From an uncultured Veillonella sp. (lineage in GTDB: Bacteria; Bacillota; Negativicutes; Veillonellales; Veillonellaceae): DNA of 24,677 nt. This document shows, piece after piece, positions 16,070 to 23,105 of this stretch. Numbering within the stretch: the first letter of the stretch is position 1; the number at the start of each line of letters is the position of its first letter. The stretch is from the NCBI GenBank assembly GCA_915066865.1, contig CAJZEE010000022.1:1-24677 (forward strand), given 5' to 3'. The position numbers and the translations under genes were made by a program. Below the pieces are notes generated by a model. That model worked only from the letters and a program-made list of their open reading frames with translations, did no database searches and was not told where the DNA came from.

Positions 16070-16905
16070 TATGCATCCTTTCTGGAATTTACAAATTCTT
16101 GGTCAACAGCACAGATAACAATACCATGACGATCTGCCATATCAAGCACGTCTTGTTGTTGTACGAAAATAGTCTTTTCCGCTTCTACAGCTAGTACCTT
16201 ACAACCACTATCAATCATAGACATGAGCGTTTTTATGCCTACTGCCGGCACATCAAAGCGTACATCTTGATTTGGTTTTTCGGTTTTAACGACAACCGCA
16301 TCCCCACGGCCGAGCTCGCCACCTCGTAAAATACACTTATCAGTACCTTCAATAGCTTCAATAGCCATGGCCGCCTTATGCTTAACAACAACAGTTTGAC
16401 CTATATCAAGGGCACCCATTTGTTTAGCTAGTTCAAAACCAAAACAAATATCAGCCCATTGCTCATCTGTAGGTTGTGCTTTTGAAAGCACTCCAACCTT
16501 TGGCATAAATGGTTTTAAGTATACGGTTTGATCTAATACTTTAAAGCCTTCTCGCTCTATTTCATCAACGATGGCAAGCATAATCGTATCATCTTTACGA
16601 TTTTTAAGACGCTTTAAAACACCTAATGTTTTTAAATCAGGAAACGTAAGACCTTTAAAAAGAATCTCTTTAGTAACTTTCCCAAGCATGGTTAACTCTT
16701 CAACCTCTTCTTTTTTCAAGGTTTTGAAGATTTTACCTAGTTTAGCAACACCAATATCGTAGAAAGCATCAGCCTCAGCCTTTAGAGCCGGGTCTATATC
16801 AGGTACTACACCGATAACAACCACCTCGTGGCCCAATACATGAGCGGCACGCATGAATTCTACAGGCAAAACACCTATGCCCGCAATTAATCCTACCTTT
16901 GCCAA
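16069..16905 (-). CDS. lpxI: UDP-2,3-diacylglucosamine diphosphatase LpxI
   Basis: This 278-residue LpxI-type hydrolase (old DUF1009) makes lipid X and UMP, replacing the unrelated LpxH of enterobacteria. The N-terminal GLIAGIGVLPVEF resembles the LpxI nucleotide-side domain. The C-terminal half holds GGELGRGDAVVVK, the PNQDVRFDVPAVGIKT stretch with conserved Asp residues, and VLAVEAEKTIF. The length matches Caulobacter LpxI (about 280). The start is TTG (16903-16905), preceded by a consensus TAGGAGG at ideal spacing; no ATG in frame fits. It is the first gene of the 15-gene run after a terminator and an AT-rich leader, and its stop overlaps lpxB. Confidence 0.95.
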   Translation of the reverse strand: MAKVGLIAGIGVLPVEFMRAAHVLGHEVVVIGVVPDIDPALKAEADAFYDIGVAKLGKIFKTLKKEEVEELTMLGKVTKEILFKGLTFPDLKTLGVLKRLKNRKDDTIMLAIVDEIEREGFKVLDQTVYLKPFMPKVGVLSKAQPTDEQWADICFGFELAKQMGALDIGQTVVVKHKAAMAIEAIEGTDKCILRGGELGRGDAVVVKTEKPNQDVRFDVPAVGIKTLMSMIDSGCKVLAVEAEKTIFVQQQDVLDMADRHGIVICAVDQEFVNSRKDA

Positions 16906-17205
16906 GACTATACCTCCTAGATGGCCTCACGGCCTATATATCAATTAGTAATTTCAAGTTCCCTATGAAAAGGCCTAAAAATAGACATAATCATATACAA
17001 TATATTGTACTATAAATAGCTACTTTTTACCATTAAAAAGCCATGGTTTATGCCCTTTTCTTCATCATTTTATTATAATTCCCTTATTCCTTTTAAGCAC
17101 TAAAAAATCTACGATTATATCTATCAAAACTTTTCTATAAATATAAAAATATAATGTAAATTAATCATTGATATAAAACTCAACTAGTGATAATGCACAC
17201 AAAAA
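16906..17205 (-). promoter_or_regulatory. AT-rich leader/promoter region of the lpxI operon
   Basis: This gap of about 300 bases holds no convincing gene. It follows the lpxA terminator and precedes the lpxI ribosome site, so it should contain the promoter of the long operon. On the minus strand a perfect TATAAT lies at 17072-17077 but with a poor -35 (GTGCTT). Another TATAAT sits near 17115. A perfect 14-nt palindrome (TACAATATATTGTA, 16996-17009) contains a TACAAT that could be a -10 or an operator. I cannot pick one promoter with confidence. Confidence 0.5.
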
Positions 17206-17228
17206 GACCTCGTACATTGTACGAGGTC
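17206..17228 (-). terminator. Intrinsic terminator after lpxA
   Basis: A perfect 10-bp GC-containing stem (17206-17215 and 17219-17228) with a 3-nt loop begins 7 nt after the lpxA stop. The minus-strand arm runs into TTTTTG. It should end the lpxC-fabZ-lpxA transcript and separates it from the lpxI operon. Confidence 0.88.
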
Positions 17229-17235
17229 CTCATAA

Positions 17236-18048
17236 TTAGTCGCGACGAGTACGCATAATTCCCCTATCAGCATTGCGTAGGAAGCGTAATAAATTTTCAA
17301 TTTCTACGGAAGAATCCAATTGTAATTCCATTTCTTCAATCGCCTTAGATAAACTGAATCCAGAACGATAAATAATACGGAATGCCTGTTTCAAATCACG
17401 TCGTACATCTTCGGAAATTCCTGCACGAGATAAGCCTACAGAGTTTAGCCCGATAACACGTGCCGGTTGACCATCAGCAATTACGTAAGGTGGGATATCT
17501 TGTACCACCTTAGCCATCCCGCCAACCATTGCATTACGACCGATTTTAACAAATTGATGAATACCTGCAAGGCCACCAATAACAACGCGATCTTCAACGA
17601 TAGCGTGCCCTGCAAGACCAGCACAATTACTCATTATTACATTATTACCAACGATACAGTTATGAGCCACATGTGTACAGGCTTGAAGTAAACAATTATT
17701 GCCTACACGTGTTTCTTCACCTTCACCAGTAGCGCGGCTAATAGTTACGAATTCACGAATAACCGTTTCATCGCCAATATTACAATAGCTTTTTTCGCCT
17801 TTAAATTTTAAATCTTGCGGTTCCAACCCAATAGATGCGTTAGGATAAATTTCACAACGCTTACCAATGGTTGTCCAACCACCAATTACAACATGTGCAC
17901 CGATTTGTGTGCCATCGCCAATCTCGACATGTTCGCCGATAACAGCGCCAGGACCTACGATTACATCTTTGCCCAATTTAGCATTTGGATGGACTATGGC
18001 TGTACTATGGATGTTGGATTCCGCATTTTCCATGCCTACAACTATCAC
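17236..18048 (-). CDS. lpxA: UDP-N-acetylglucosamine acyltransferase LpxA
   Basis: This cytoplasmic trimeric left-handed beta-helix enzyme adds a 3-hydroxyacyl chain to UDP-GlcNAc, the first step of lipid A synthesis. Hexapeptide repeats (such as VGPGAVIGEHVEIGDG) fill residues about 15-190, followed by a helical C-terminus. ACTHVAHNC carries the catalytic His (His129, matching E. coli His125). GIHQF and the VGGMAKVVQDIPPYV stretch are typical; the second Gly of VGG aligns with the E. coli acyl-length ruler Gly173, consistent with a long acyl chain. The start is uncertain. GTG at 18046-18048 lies 8 nt after GAGGAG and gives 270 residues; ATG at 18031-18033 gives 265, nearer the family norm (262), but has no site; GTG at 18057 touches the site. 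Confidence 0.94.
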   Translation of the reverse strand: MIVVGMENAESNIHSTAIVHPNAKLGKDVIVGPGAVIGEHVEIGDGTQIGAHVVIGGWTTIGKRCEIYPNASIGLEPQDLKFKGEKSYCNIGDETVIREFVTISRATGEGEETRVGNNCLLQACTHVAHNCIVGNNVIMSNCAGLAGHAIVEDRVVIGGLAGIHQFVKIGRNAMVGGMAKVVQDIPPYVIADGQPARVIGLNSVGLSRAGISEDVRRDLKQAFRIIYRSGFSLSKAIEEMELQLDSSVEIENLLRFLRNADRGIMRTRRD

Positions 18049-18068
18049 TACAATCACTCCTCATTCTA

Positions 18069-18494
18069 TTATACAAGGGCAAACATGTATTCACCGCTAG
18101 CGCACAATTTGTCGCCAACATAGGCACGGCCTTCAACCTTGCCCATTTTACCTTTAATTTTAACAATATCTACCTCCATGCGAACTTGATCGCCAGGTTT
18201 TACAGGATGGCGGAAACGCACTTTATCAATACCTGTAAACATAGGAGTAAGACCACGATTTTCCTCAGGGTACAATAATGCAATACCACCGACTTGAGCA
18301 ATAGCTTCAGTCAATAATACACCTGGCATAACTGGGTTCCCTGGAAAGTGACCTTGGAAGAACAATTCGTTGAATGTAGCATTTTTAATACCCACAGCAC
18401 GTTTCATAGGTTCTAACTCAACAATGCGATCAACCAAAAGCATTGGGTAACGATGAGGTAAAATTTCTAAAATATCTTCGTGATTAAGAATCAT
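18069..18494 (-). CDS. fabZ: 3-hydroxyacyl-ACP dehydratase FabZ
   Basis: This 141-residue cytoplasmic hot-dog-fold dehydratase acts on 3-hydroxyacyl-ACP in fatty acid synthesis, competing with LpxA and LpxD for the same hydroxyacyl-ACP pool. The start LPHRYPMLLVDRI (12-24), catalytic His49 in GHFPGNPVMPGVL and Glu63 in TEAIAQVGG are clear FabZ marks. Length fits the family (about 140-150). Its ATG overlaps the lpxC stop as ATGA, with AAGGGAG upstream. Encoding it between lpxC and lpxA may balance phospholipid and lipid A synthesis; that link is inferred from position. Confidence 0.97.
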   Translation of the reverse strand: MILNHEDILEILPHRYPMLLVDRIVELEPMKRAVGIKNATFNELFFQGHFPGNPVMPGVLLTEAIAQVGGIALLYPEENRGLTPMFTGIDKVRFRHPVKPGDQVRMEVDIVKIKGKMGKVEGRAYVGDKLCASGEYMFALV

Positions 18495-19330
18495 GGCTGT
18501 GTCTCCCTTATTTCTTCCATTATACTGCGAGCCAATCTTGAATTTAATTCATGACTCGATTTCAAAGCAATTACATGGCCTTCAATCGGTCCTAACAAGA
18601 ATAAATCCCCTATAACATCTAATGCTTTATGGCGAACTAATTCATCCTCAAAGCGTGGTATAGATAGACATTTCTCATCATCATAGACTAATGCATTATC
18701 TAGGCTACCGCCTTTTGCAAGCCCCATGGCCTGTAATTGTTCCAATTCCTTCATAAATCCGATAGTCCTAGCCGATCCAATGTGTGCTTTGAAATACTCA
18801 GGCGATACTTCAAAATCACATTGTTGCGTACCAAGCAACGGATGGCTGTTAATTGATGTAAAAGTCATGCGATAGCCATCATATGGCAAAATCACAATAA
18901 AACGATCCCCATCATAAACAGCATGAGATCGAGTCACTTTGTATATATGACGCGATGCTATTTGTTCTTCAATGCCAGCCTCTTCAATAAGATTGACAAA
19001 AATAGCACTACTACCATCACCTACAGGAGGTTCTGGAGAATCCATTTCAATATAACAGTTATCAATATTCATAGCACTGAACGCTGCCATCACATGTTCA
19101 ACAGTAAATACCTTTGCTTCACCATTTTCCAGCGTGGTAGCGCGCATAGTGTTCGTCACATTATCAATGTGTGCTCGCACAGAAGGATGCCCTTCAATGT
19201 CCGTGCGGACAAACACAATTCCTGTATCTTCAGGTGCAGGCTTAAAAACCATATGTACTGGTTCACCGCTATGAAGGCCAATCCCTTGATATGAAACAGC
19301 CTTTTTTATTGTTTGTTGTGGCTTACTCAT
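18491..19330 (-). CDS. lpxC: UDP-3-O-acyl-N-acetylglucosamine deacetylase LpxC
   Basis: This 279-residue cytoplasmic zinc deacetylase performs the committed step of lipid A synthesis. Zinc ligands are His79 (in TVEHVMAAFSAM, with catalytic Glu78), His234 and Asp238 (in VRHKALDVIGDLFLLG); His260 in KSSHELN matches the catalytic His265 of E. coli. GIGLHSGE at 17-24 is the usual start of the first domain. It is a little shorter than E. coli LpxC (305) because the C-terminal tail is reduced; in E. coli that tail is the FtsH degradation signal, so control by that route is less likely here (inference). The ATG has AAAGGA upstream and follows a strong promoter. It heads the lpxC-fabZ-lpxA operon. 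Confidence 0.97.
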   Translation of the reverse strand: MSKPQQTIKKAVSYQGIGLHSGEPVHMVFKPAPEDTGIVFVRTDIEGHPSVRAHIDNVTNTMRATTLENGEAKVFTVEHVMAAFSAMNIDNCYIEMDSPEPPVGDGSSAIFVNLIEEAGIEEQIASRHIYKVTRSHAVYDGDRFIVILPYDGYRMTFTSINSHPLLGTQQCDFEVSPEYFKAHIGSARTIGFMKELEQLQAMGLAKGGSLDNALVYDDEKCLSIPRFEDELVRHKALDVIGDLFLLGPIEGHVIALKSSHELNSRLARSIMEEIRETQP

Positions 19331-19380
19331 AAGAATGTCCTTTCATAATCCGAATTCACGTTTACTATACACCAATATGT

Positions 19381-19409
19381 ATTATACCCTATTTGCATAG
19401 GCGTTACAA
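19381..19409 (-). promoter_or_regulatory. Sigma-70-type promoter of lpxC-fabZ-lpxA
   Basis: On the minus strand a -35 TTGTAA (19404-19409) is followed after exactly 17 bp by a perfect -10 TATAAT (19381-19386). Transcription would begin near 19374, giving a leader of about 44 nt with an AAAGGA ribosome site before the lpxC ATG. Confidence 0.8.
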
Positions 19410-19437
19410 GAAATTTACCATATATTACGCTAATTGG

Positions 19438-19457
19438 AAAGACTATTCTTAGTCTTT
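19438..19457 (-). other. Perfect 8-bp hairpin upstream of the lpxC promoter
   Basis: AAAGACTA and TAGTCTTT (19438-19445 and 19450-19457) flank a 4-nt loop, centred about 39 bp upstream of the -35 element. With only three T residues after it on the minus strand it is a poor terminator. It could be a second stop for transcripts from the acyltransferase gene or a protein-binding site; neither is shown. Confidence 0.4.
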
Positions 19458-19507
19458 AAAATTTTAATAGATTATTTTTAAACACTAAGTTATAAGTTAT
19501 AAAATAA

Positions 19508-19582
19508 AAAGAGATTTCATCCATGCTAGTAGGAATCAGTTTCATCTTGAAGATTCCACAATCGCATAAACAAAATCTCTTT
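19508..19582 (-). terminator. Branched terminator-like structure after the lpxD/acyltransferase genes
   Basis: A 10-bp closing stem (19508-19517 with 19573-19582) encloses a 55-nt loop that contains an inner GGAATC/GATTCC stem (19532-19537 with 19552-19557). The minus-strand 3' arm ends in TTTTTATTTT, as in an intrinsic terminator. It starts 11 nt after the acyltransferase stop. The large structured loop is unusual for a simple terminator. Confidence 0.6.
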
Positions 19583-19593
19583 AAAATTATTAA

Positions 19594-20496
19594 CTATTGA
19601 AAAACATCAGGTGGTGTATCTATTTGTTCACCATAAAAACGACGAGTCCATTTCCAACGGTTATGAAGCCAGAACCAATCTTCAGGATATCGTCGAATAT
19701 AATCTTCAATAAACTCATTTAGACGAGTTGTTGTTACCGCTATATCACGCTTTTTATCATCTGTACGTTCCACATAAATTGGTGGATGTGCTTCAATCTC
19801 ATATTTCTCAGAAAACGGGCTATAATGTATGGTTACAAAAATAATAGGCACATCTTGCATACGAGCCAGTACAGCTGGCCCAGCAGCCGTCAATGTTTCA
19901 TAGCCAAAGAATGGTACAAGAACGCCATCATCACCAGGGTCCTGATCCATAATAAGGCCTAAAAATGCACCTTTTTTTAGTTCATTAATCATTTCACGAA
20001 CACCTGTTTTATAGGTCACATGTTGATGCATAATCCGACGATATTCATTGATAAACTTATCGGCATCACCATTCTGTTTCATAGCCACAGAAATCAATGG
20101 ATATCCTTCAGAAGCAAGAACGCCACCTAAAAGTTCCCAGTTACCACTATGAACAGCAGCTAAAATTGCACCTCGACCATTTTCTAAGGCATCATCTAAG
20201 TACTCTCGATTAATAAACTCCACCATATCTTTGTATGCGCCATCTTTAATTTCAGGATAGCGCAATACATCAATAATCATACGGCCAAAGCGTGTAGTAC
20301 TAGCTTTCGCAATACGTCGAGCTTCTTTGGGATCATCTGTAATATTACAGAATAAAATTTGGCCTATCGCCAGGCGCTTGCGTTTAGGTGGCACCACTAA
20401 CCACGCAATTTCACCAAGCAATGTACCAATAGCATATTGCAAACCTTTAGGTAATAAGCAAATAAAGGCACTAAAGATTTTCATAAACCTATACAT
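19594..20496 (-). CDS. Lipid A late acyltransferase (LpxL/LpxM family), copy 2
   Basis: This 300-residue inner-membrane acyltransferase belongs to the same family as the one between kdsC and lptC but is clearly divergent from it. The catalytic HX4E is HSGNWE (His116, Glu121). LIMDQDPGDDGVLVPFFG and the late YPEDWFWLHNRWKW correspond to the second and third family blocks. A hydrophobic N-terminus (about 7-37) would anchor it. Two late acyltransferases suggest that two secondary chains are added to lipid A. It begins 6 nt after lpxD and uses an AAGGAG inside the lpxD end; the first ATG (20496) is 12 nt from that site, so the later ATG at 20484 is also possible. A hairpin terminator follows. Confidence 0.91.
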   Translation of the reverse strand: MYRFMKIFSAFICLLPKGLQYAIGTLLGEIAWLVVPPKRKRLAIGQILFCNITDDPKEARRIAKASTTRFGRMIIDVLRYPEIKDGAYKDMVEFINREYLDDALENGRGAILAAVHSGNWELLGGVLASEGYPLISVAMKQNGDADKFINEYRRIMHQHVTYKTGVREMINELKKGAFLGLIMDQDPGDDGVLVPFFGYETLTAAGPAVLARMQDVPIIFVTIHYSPFSEKYEIEAHPPIYVERTDDKKRDIAVTTTRLNEFIEDYIRRYPEDWFWLHNRWKWTRRFYGEQIDTPPDVFQ

Positions 20497-20502
20497 GGAT
20501 TA

Positions 20503-21534
20503 TTAGCTCTCCTTAAGCTGTGCTTTCAAAGCGTCAATTTCTTTTTGTAATTGTTTTACAGTTTTCACCATTTCTGGCAAACGATTCTCGTAAGCAGCCA
20601 ATTTTAGCCACTCTTTATGAGGTCTCATTGGATACCCAGCCATAACAGAATTAGAAGGCACATTGCCAGTAATTCCTGTTTTACCTGCAAATTGTACATT
20701 ATCTCCAATTGTAATATGACCTGTACAGCCTGTTTGTCCTGCAAAGATTACATGGTTACCACATTTTGTACTACCTGCAATCCCAACCTGTGCGATTAAG
20801 AAACAATCTTCTCCAATCTCAACATTGTGGCCAAGGTGAACAAGATTGTCAATTTTGGTACCGCGGCGTACCAAGGTAGATCCCATTGTAGCATTGTCGA
20901 TAGTAGTGCAAGAGCCAATTTCTACATCATCTTCAAGAATAACATTGCCTACTTGAGGAATATGCGTATGAATACCATTTTCTGTGGCAAAACCAAAACC
21001 TTCACCACCGATAACTGCTTTAGCACGCAATACAACGCGTTTACCCAAAATACAGTTCTCATGTACGATAGCACCCGCATAGATGTCAGAATCTTCCCCA
21101 ATTCGTACATTATGACCAATATATACATAAGGTCGAATCGTTACATTATCACCGATAACAGCATTATCATTAATAACACAATAGGCACCAATAGCTACAT
21201 TTTTACCAAGTGTAACATTCTTGCCAATAATAGCAGTACTATGCACTTCACGGGGAACTACAACAGGTGGATGGAATACTTCTAGCACTTGGGCAAATGC
21301 AGATTTTGCATTATCAACTACGATTTGCGCCATCGGTGCATTTTTTACTTCTGATTCAACGATAACAGCACCCGCTTGGCATAACGCAATATGTTCAACA
21401 TATTCACCAATTGCAAAAGTTATGGATTGTTTTACCGCTTGTTCAAAGCTACGTGTCTCAGTAATGACAATAGACTCATCCCCTATAAGTTGACCGCCTA
21501 CTAAATTTGCGAGTTCCTGTAAAGTTTTTTCCAA
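20503..21534 (-). CDS. lpxD: UDP-3-O-(3-hydroxyacyl)glucosamine N-acyltransferase LpxD
   Basis: This 343-residue cytoplasmic trimer adds the second 3-hydroxyacyl chain during lipid A synthesis. The N-terminal uridine-binding domain covers about residues 1-95. A left-handed beta-helix of hexapeptide repeats follows (about 98-300), with GGEGFGFA (177-184) and the catalytic His236 in LVHLGHNVEIG. The C-terminal helix (about 310-343) completes the usual layout; E. coli LpxD has 341 residues. The start codon is TTG (21532-21534) preceded by GGAGGAG at 6 nt. It lies between the lipoprotein OmpH gene (31-nt gap) and a late acyltransferase, the classical bamA-skp-lpxD order of Gram-negatives. Confidence 0.97.
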   Translation of the reverse strand: MEKTLQELANLVGGQLIGDESIVITETRSFEQAVKQSITFAIGEYVEHIALCQAGAVIVESEVKNAPMAQIVVDNAKSAFAQVLEVFHPPVVVPREVHSTAIIGKNVTLGKNVAIGAYCVINDNAVIGDNVTIRPYVYIGHNVRIGEDSDIYAGAIVHENCILGKRVVLRAKAVIGGEGFGFATENGIHTHIPQVGNVILEDDVEIGSCTTIDNATMGSTLVRRGTKIDNLVHLGHNVEIGEDCFLIAQVGIAGSTKCGNHVIFAGQTGCTGHITIGDNVQFAGKTGITGNVPSNSVMAGYPMRPHKEWLKLAAYENRLPEMVKTVKQLQKEIDALKAQLKES

Positions 21535-21565
21535 GGCAAACTCCTCCCCCTGTGGTAATCCTCAA

Positions 21566-22093
21566 TTATTGTGCAGCTTCAGTTGTACTTGTTGTAGCTT
21601 GATCTGCTTGCTGTGCATTTTGCTGAGCATCTTGTTGCTCTTGAGCTTTAGCTGCGTTTTCAACTTCTTTGATTTGATCGTCAGAAGCCTTACCCATTTT
21701 TGTGATCAAATCATCGGTTACATCAGAGCCACCACCAACAACAGCGCCTTTTTCAATAATAACATCAAGTTTTTTTTCTTTCACAAGTTCATTGATTTTT
21801 TGTTCTTGATATTGACGGTATTCTTGTGCTTTTGCATTTGCAAAGGCATTTAATTCTTGATTCGCTTGGTTAAATACATTTTGTTTAGATGCTTCATCAG
21901 CAGCAGCAATTTTAGCATCTAATTCCGCTTTTTTAGCGTTAATCTCTTTAGTAATTTCAATACCTTTTTCAGTACTATTTGCTACTTTCACGCTATCCAC
22001 ATAGCCAACATTGTTAGAACCACAACCACCTAAGATAGCCATAGAAGCTACTAAAGCTGCACTTAATACTAAAGATTTAATACGTTTATTCAT
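21566..22093 (-). CDS. OmpH/Skp-like protein, predicted lipoprotein
   Basis: This 175-residue protein of the OmpH/Skp periplasmic chaperone type carries a lipoprotein signal: MNKRIK, a hydrophobic stretch and the lipobox LGGC with Cys24 as the predicted lipidated residue. The N-terminal strand VGYVDSVKV, a charged helical middle (about 45-115) and the terminal LDVIIEKGAVVGGGSDVTDDL fit the Skp plan of a small beta body with coiled-coil arms. A low-complexity Q/A/D tail (about 145-175) is extra. Classical Skp is soluble; membrane anchoring would be a variation. It follows a second OmpH-like gene by 11 nt and precedes lpxD. The ATG has AAGGAG upstream. Confidence 0.85.
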   Translation of the reverse strand: MNKRIKSLVLSAALVASMAILGGCGSNNVGYVDSVKVANSTEKGIEITKEINAKKAELDAKIAAADEASKQNVFNQANQELNAFANAKAQEYRQYQEQKINELVKEKKLDVIIEKGAVVGGGSDVTDDLITKMGKASDDQIKEVENAAKAQEQQDAQQNAQQADQATTSTTEAAQ

Positions 22094-22104
22094 AATATAA
22101 CTCC

Positions 22105-23076
22105 TTATTGAACTCGATAGGACGCCTTCACTGCATCAGTAATATCAAGCCCTTTAATATTACCACCATCATCGATGATGACTAAATCCAAATGTTGTTC
22201 CTCAGCAATAATTGCTACGCGCATACGAACATCTTCTAAAATGGCCTCATGAAGCGCACTCACTTCAGCTTCTTTATCTGAAAGCTTTTTTGCCCATGTA
22301 TCATTCCACTCTTGCGCCACAGGCAGATTATTATTAGCAATGATGGCTTGTGCTTGTTGTTGCACCATGGAGTCTCGTTTCTCAGCTAATTCCTTCTGTA
22401 GGGATGCAGCGTATTGATTGAGCTCTTCCTGCCCTTTTTGTTGCATTGGAGCAAGCTCAGCCTGTACCTTTGCTTTAATTGAATCCACATCGAAATCCGA
22501 CGGCTTTCTCTTAGCTAATAATTCTTTTAACCTTTCTTCTTTTTTAGCCTTTTCAGCCATAGCCGCTGCTCTTTGTGCATCATCTATATATACACGTGCA
22601 TCATAGGCATATAAGTCTAATTGAAGGTTTACGATTTCCAGATCATATTCATTAGTACTAACCTTTAACTCAGCTAAATACTTTTGAGTCAATTCATTGC
22701 GCTTCGAATTTAATTGCTGATTTAGTTCATTTTCTTTTGTTGCAATACGAGTTTGCAATTCTACCGTAAGAGCATCTGACAAGGTTGAATCCAGTGCAAG
22801 TGTTTTCAACTGTTCATCTTGTGTCTCTGACTTGGCATTTAAGGCTTGTTGTTCAAGTTCATATTGACGTTGTAAAAGTTCCAGTTCATTCTTGGCTTGT
22901 TTATAATCCGCATAGGATGGATTAAACGCTAGTACATCATCAATGCGTACAACACCTATTGACATGCCATCAGGACCCTGTTGGCGATTTGTTACAAAAC
23001 CATAGGCCCAAACCATAGCACTTATTGCAGCAACGAGAAATATGACTAGTCCTATATATCGTTGTTTCCCGTTCAT
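22105..23076 (-). CDS. Long OmpH/Skp-like protein with extended coiled coil
   Basis: This 323-residue protein is about twice the length of its two OmpH-like neighbours. An N-terminal hydrophobic segment (about 7-27) is a membrane anchor or signal. Then IGVVRIDDVLAFNP resembles the first OmpH strand, and the end, LDLVIIDDGGNIKGLDITDAV, matches the GxDITD close of both neighbours. Between them lies a long charged helical region (about 55-285) with a break near KRKPSDFDVDS (about 190-200), suggesting two coiled-coil segments. It could be an elongated Skp-type chaperone or an envelope-spanning tether; the function is unknown. RBS AAGGGAG precedes the ATG; the gene lies 29 nt after the previous ompH-like gene. 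Confidence 0.8.
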   Translation of the reverse strand: MNGKQRYIGLVIFLVAAISAMVWAYGFVTNRQQGPDGMSIGVVRIDDVLAFNPSYADYKQAKNELELLQRQYELEQQALNAKSETQDEQLKTLALDSTLSDALTVELQTRIATKENELNQQLNSKRNELTQKYLAELKVSTNEYDLEIVNLQLDLYAYDARVYIDDAQRAAAMAEKAKKEERLKELLAKRKPSDFDVDSIKAKVQAELAPMQQKGQEELNQYAASLQKELAEKRDSMVQQQAQAIIANNNLPVAQEWNDTWAKKLSDKEAEVSALHEAILEDVRMRVAIIAEEQHLDLVIIDDGGNIKGLDITDAVKASYRVQ

Positions 23077-23105
23077 TGTCGTTCTCCCTTACATAGAACT
23101 ACAGT

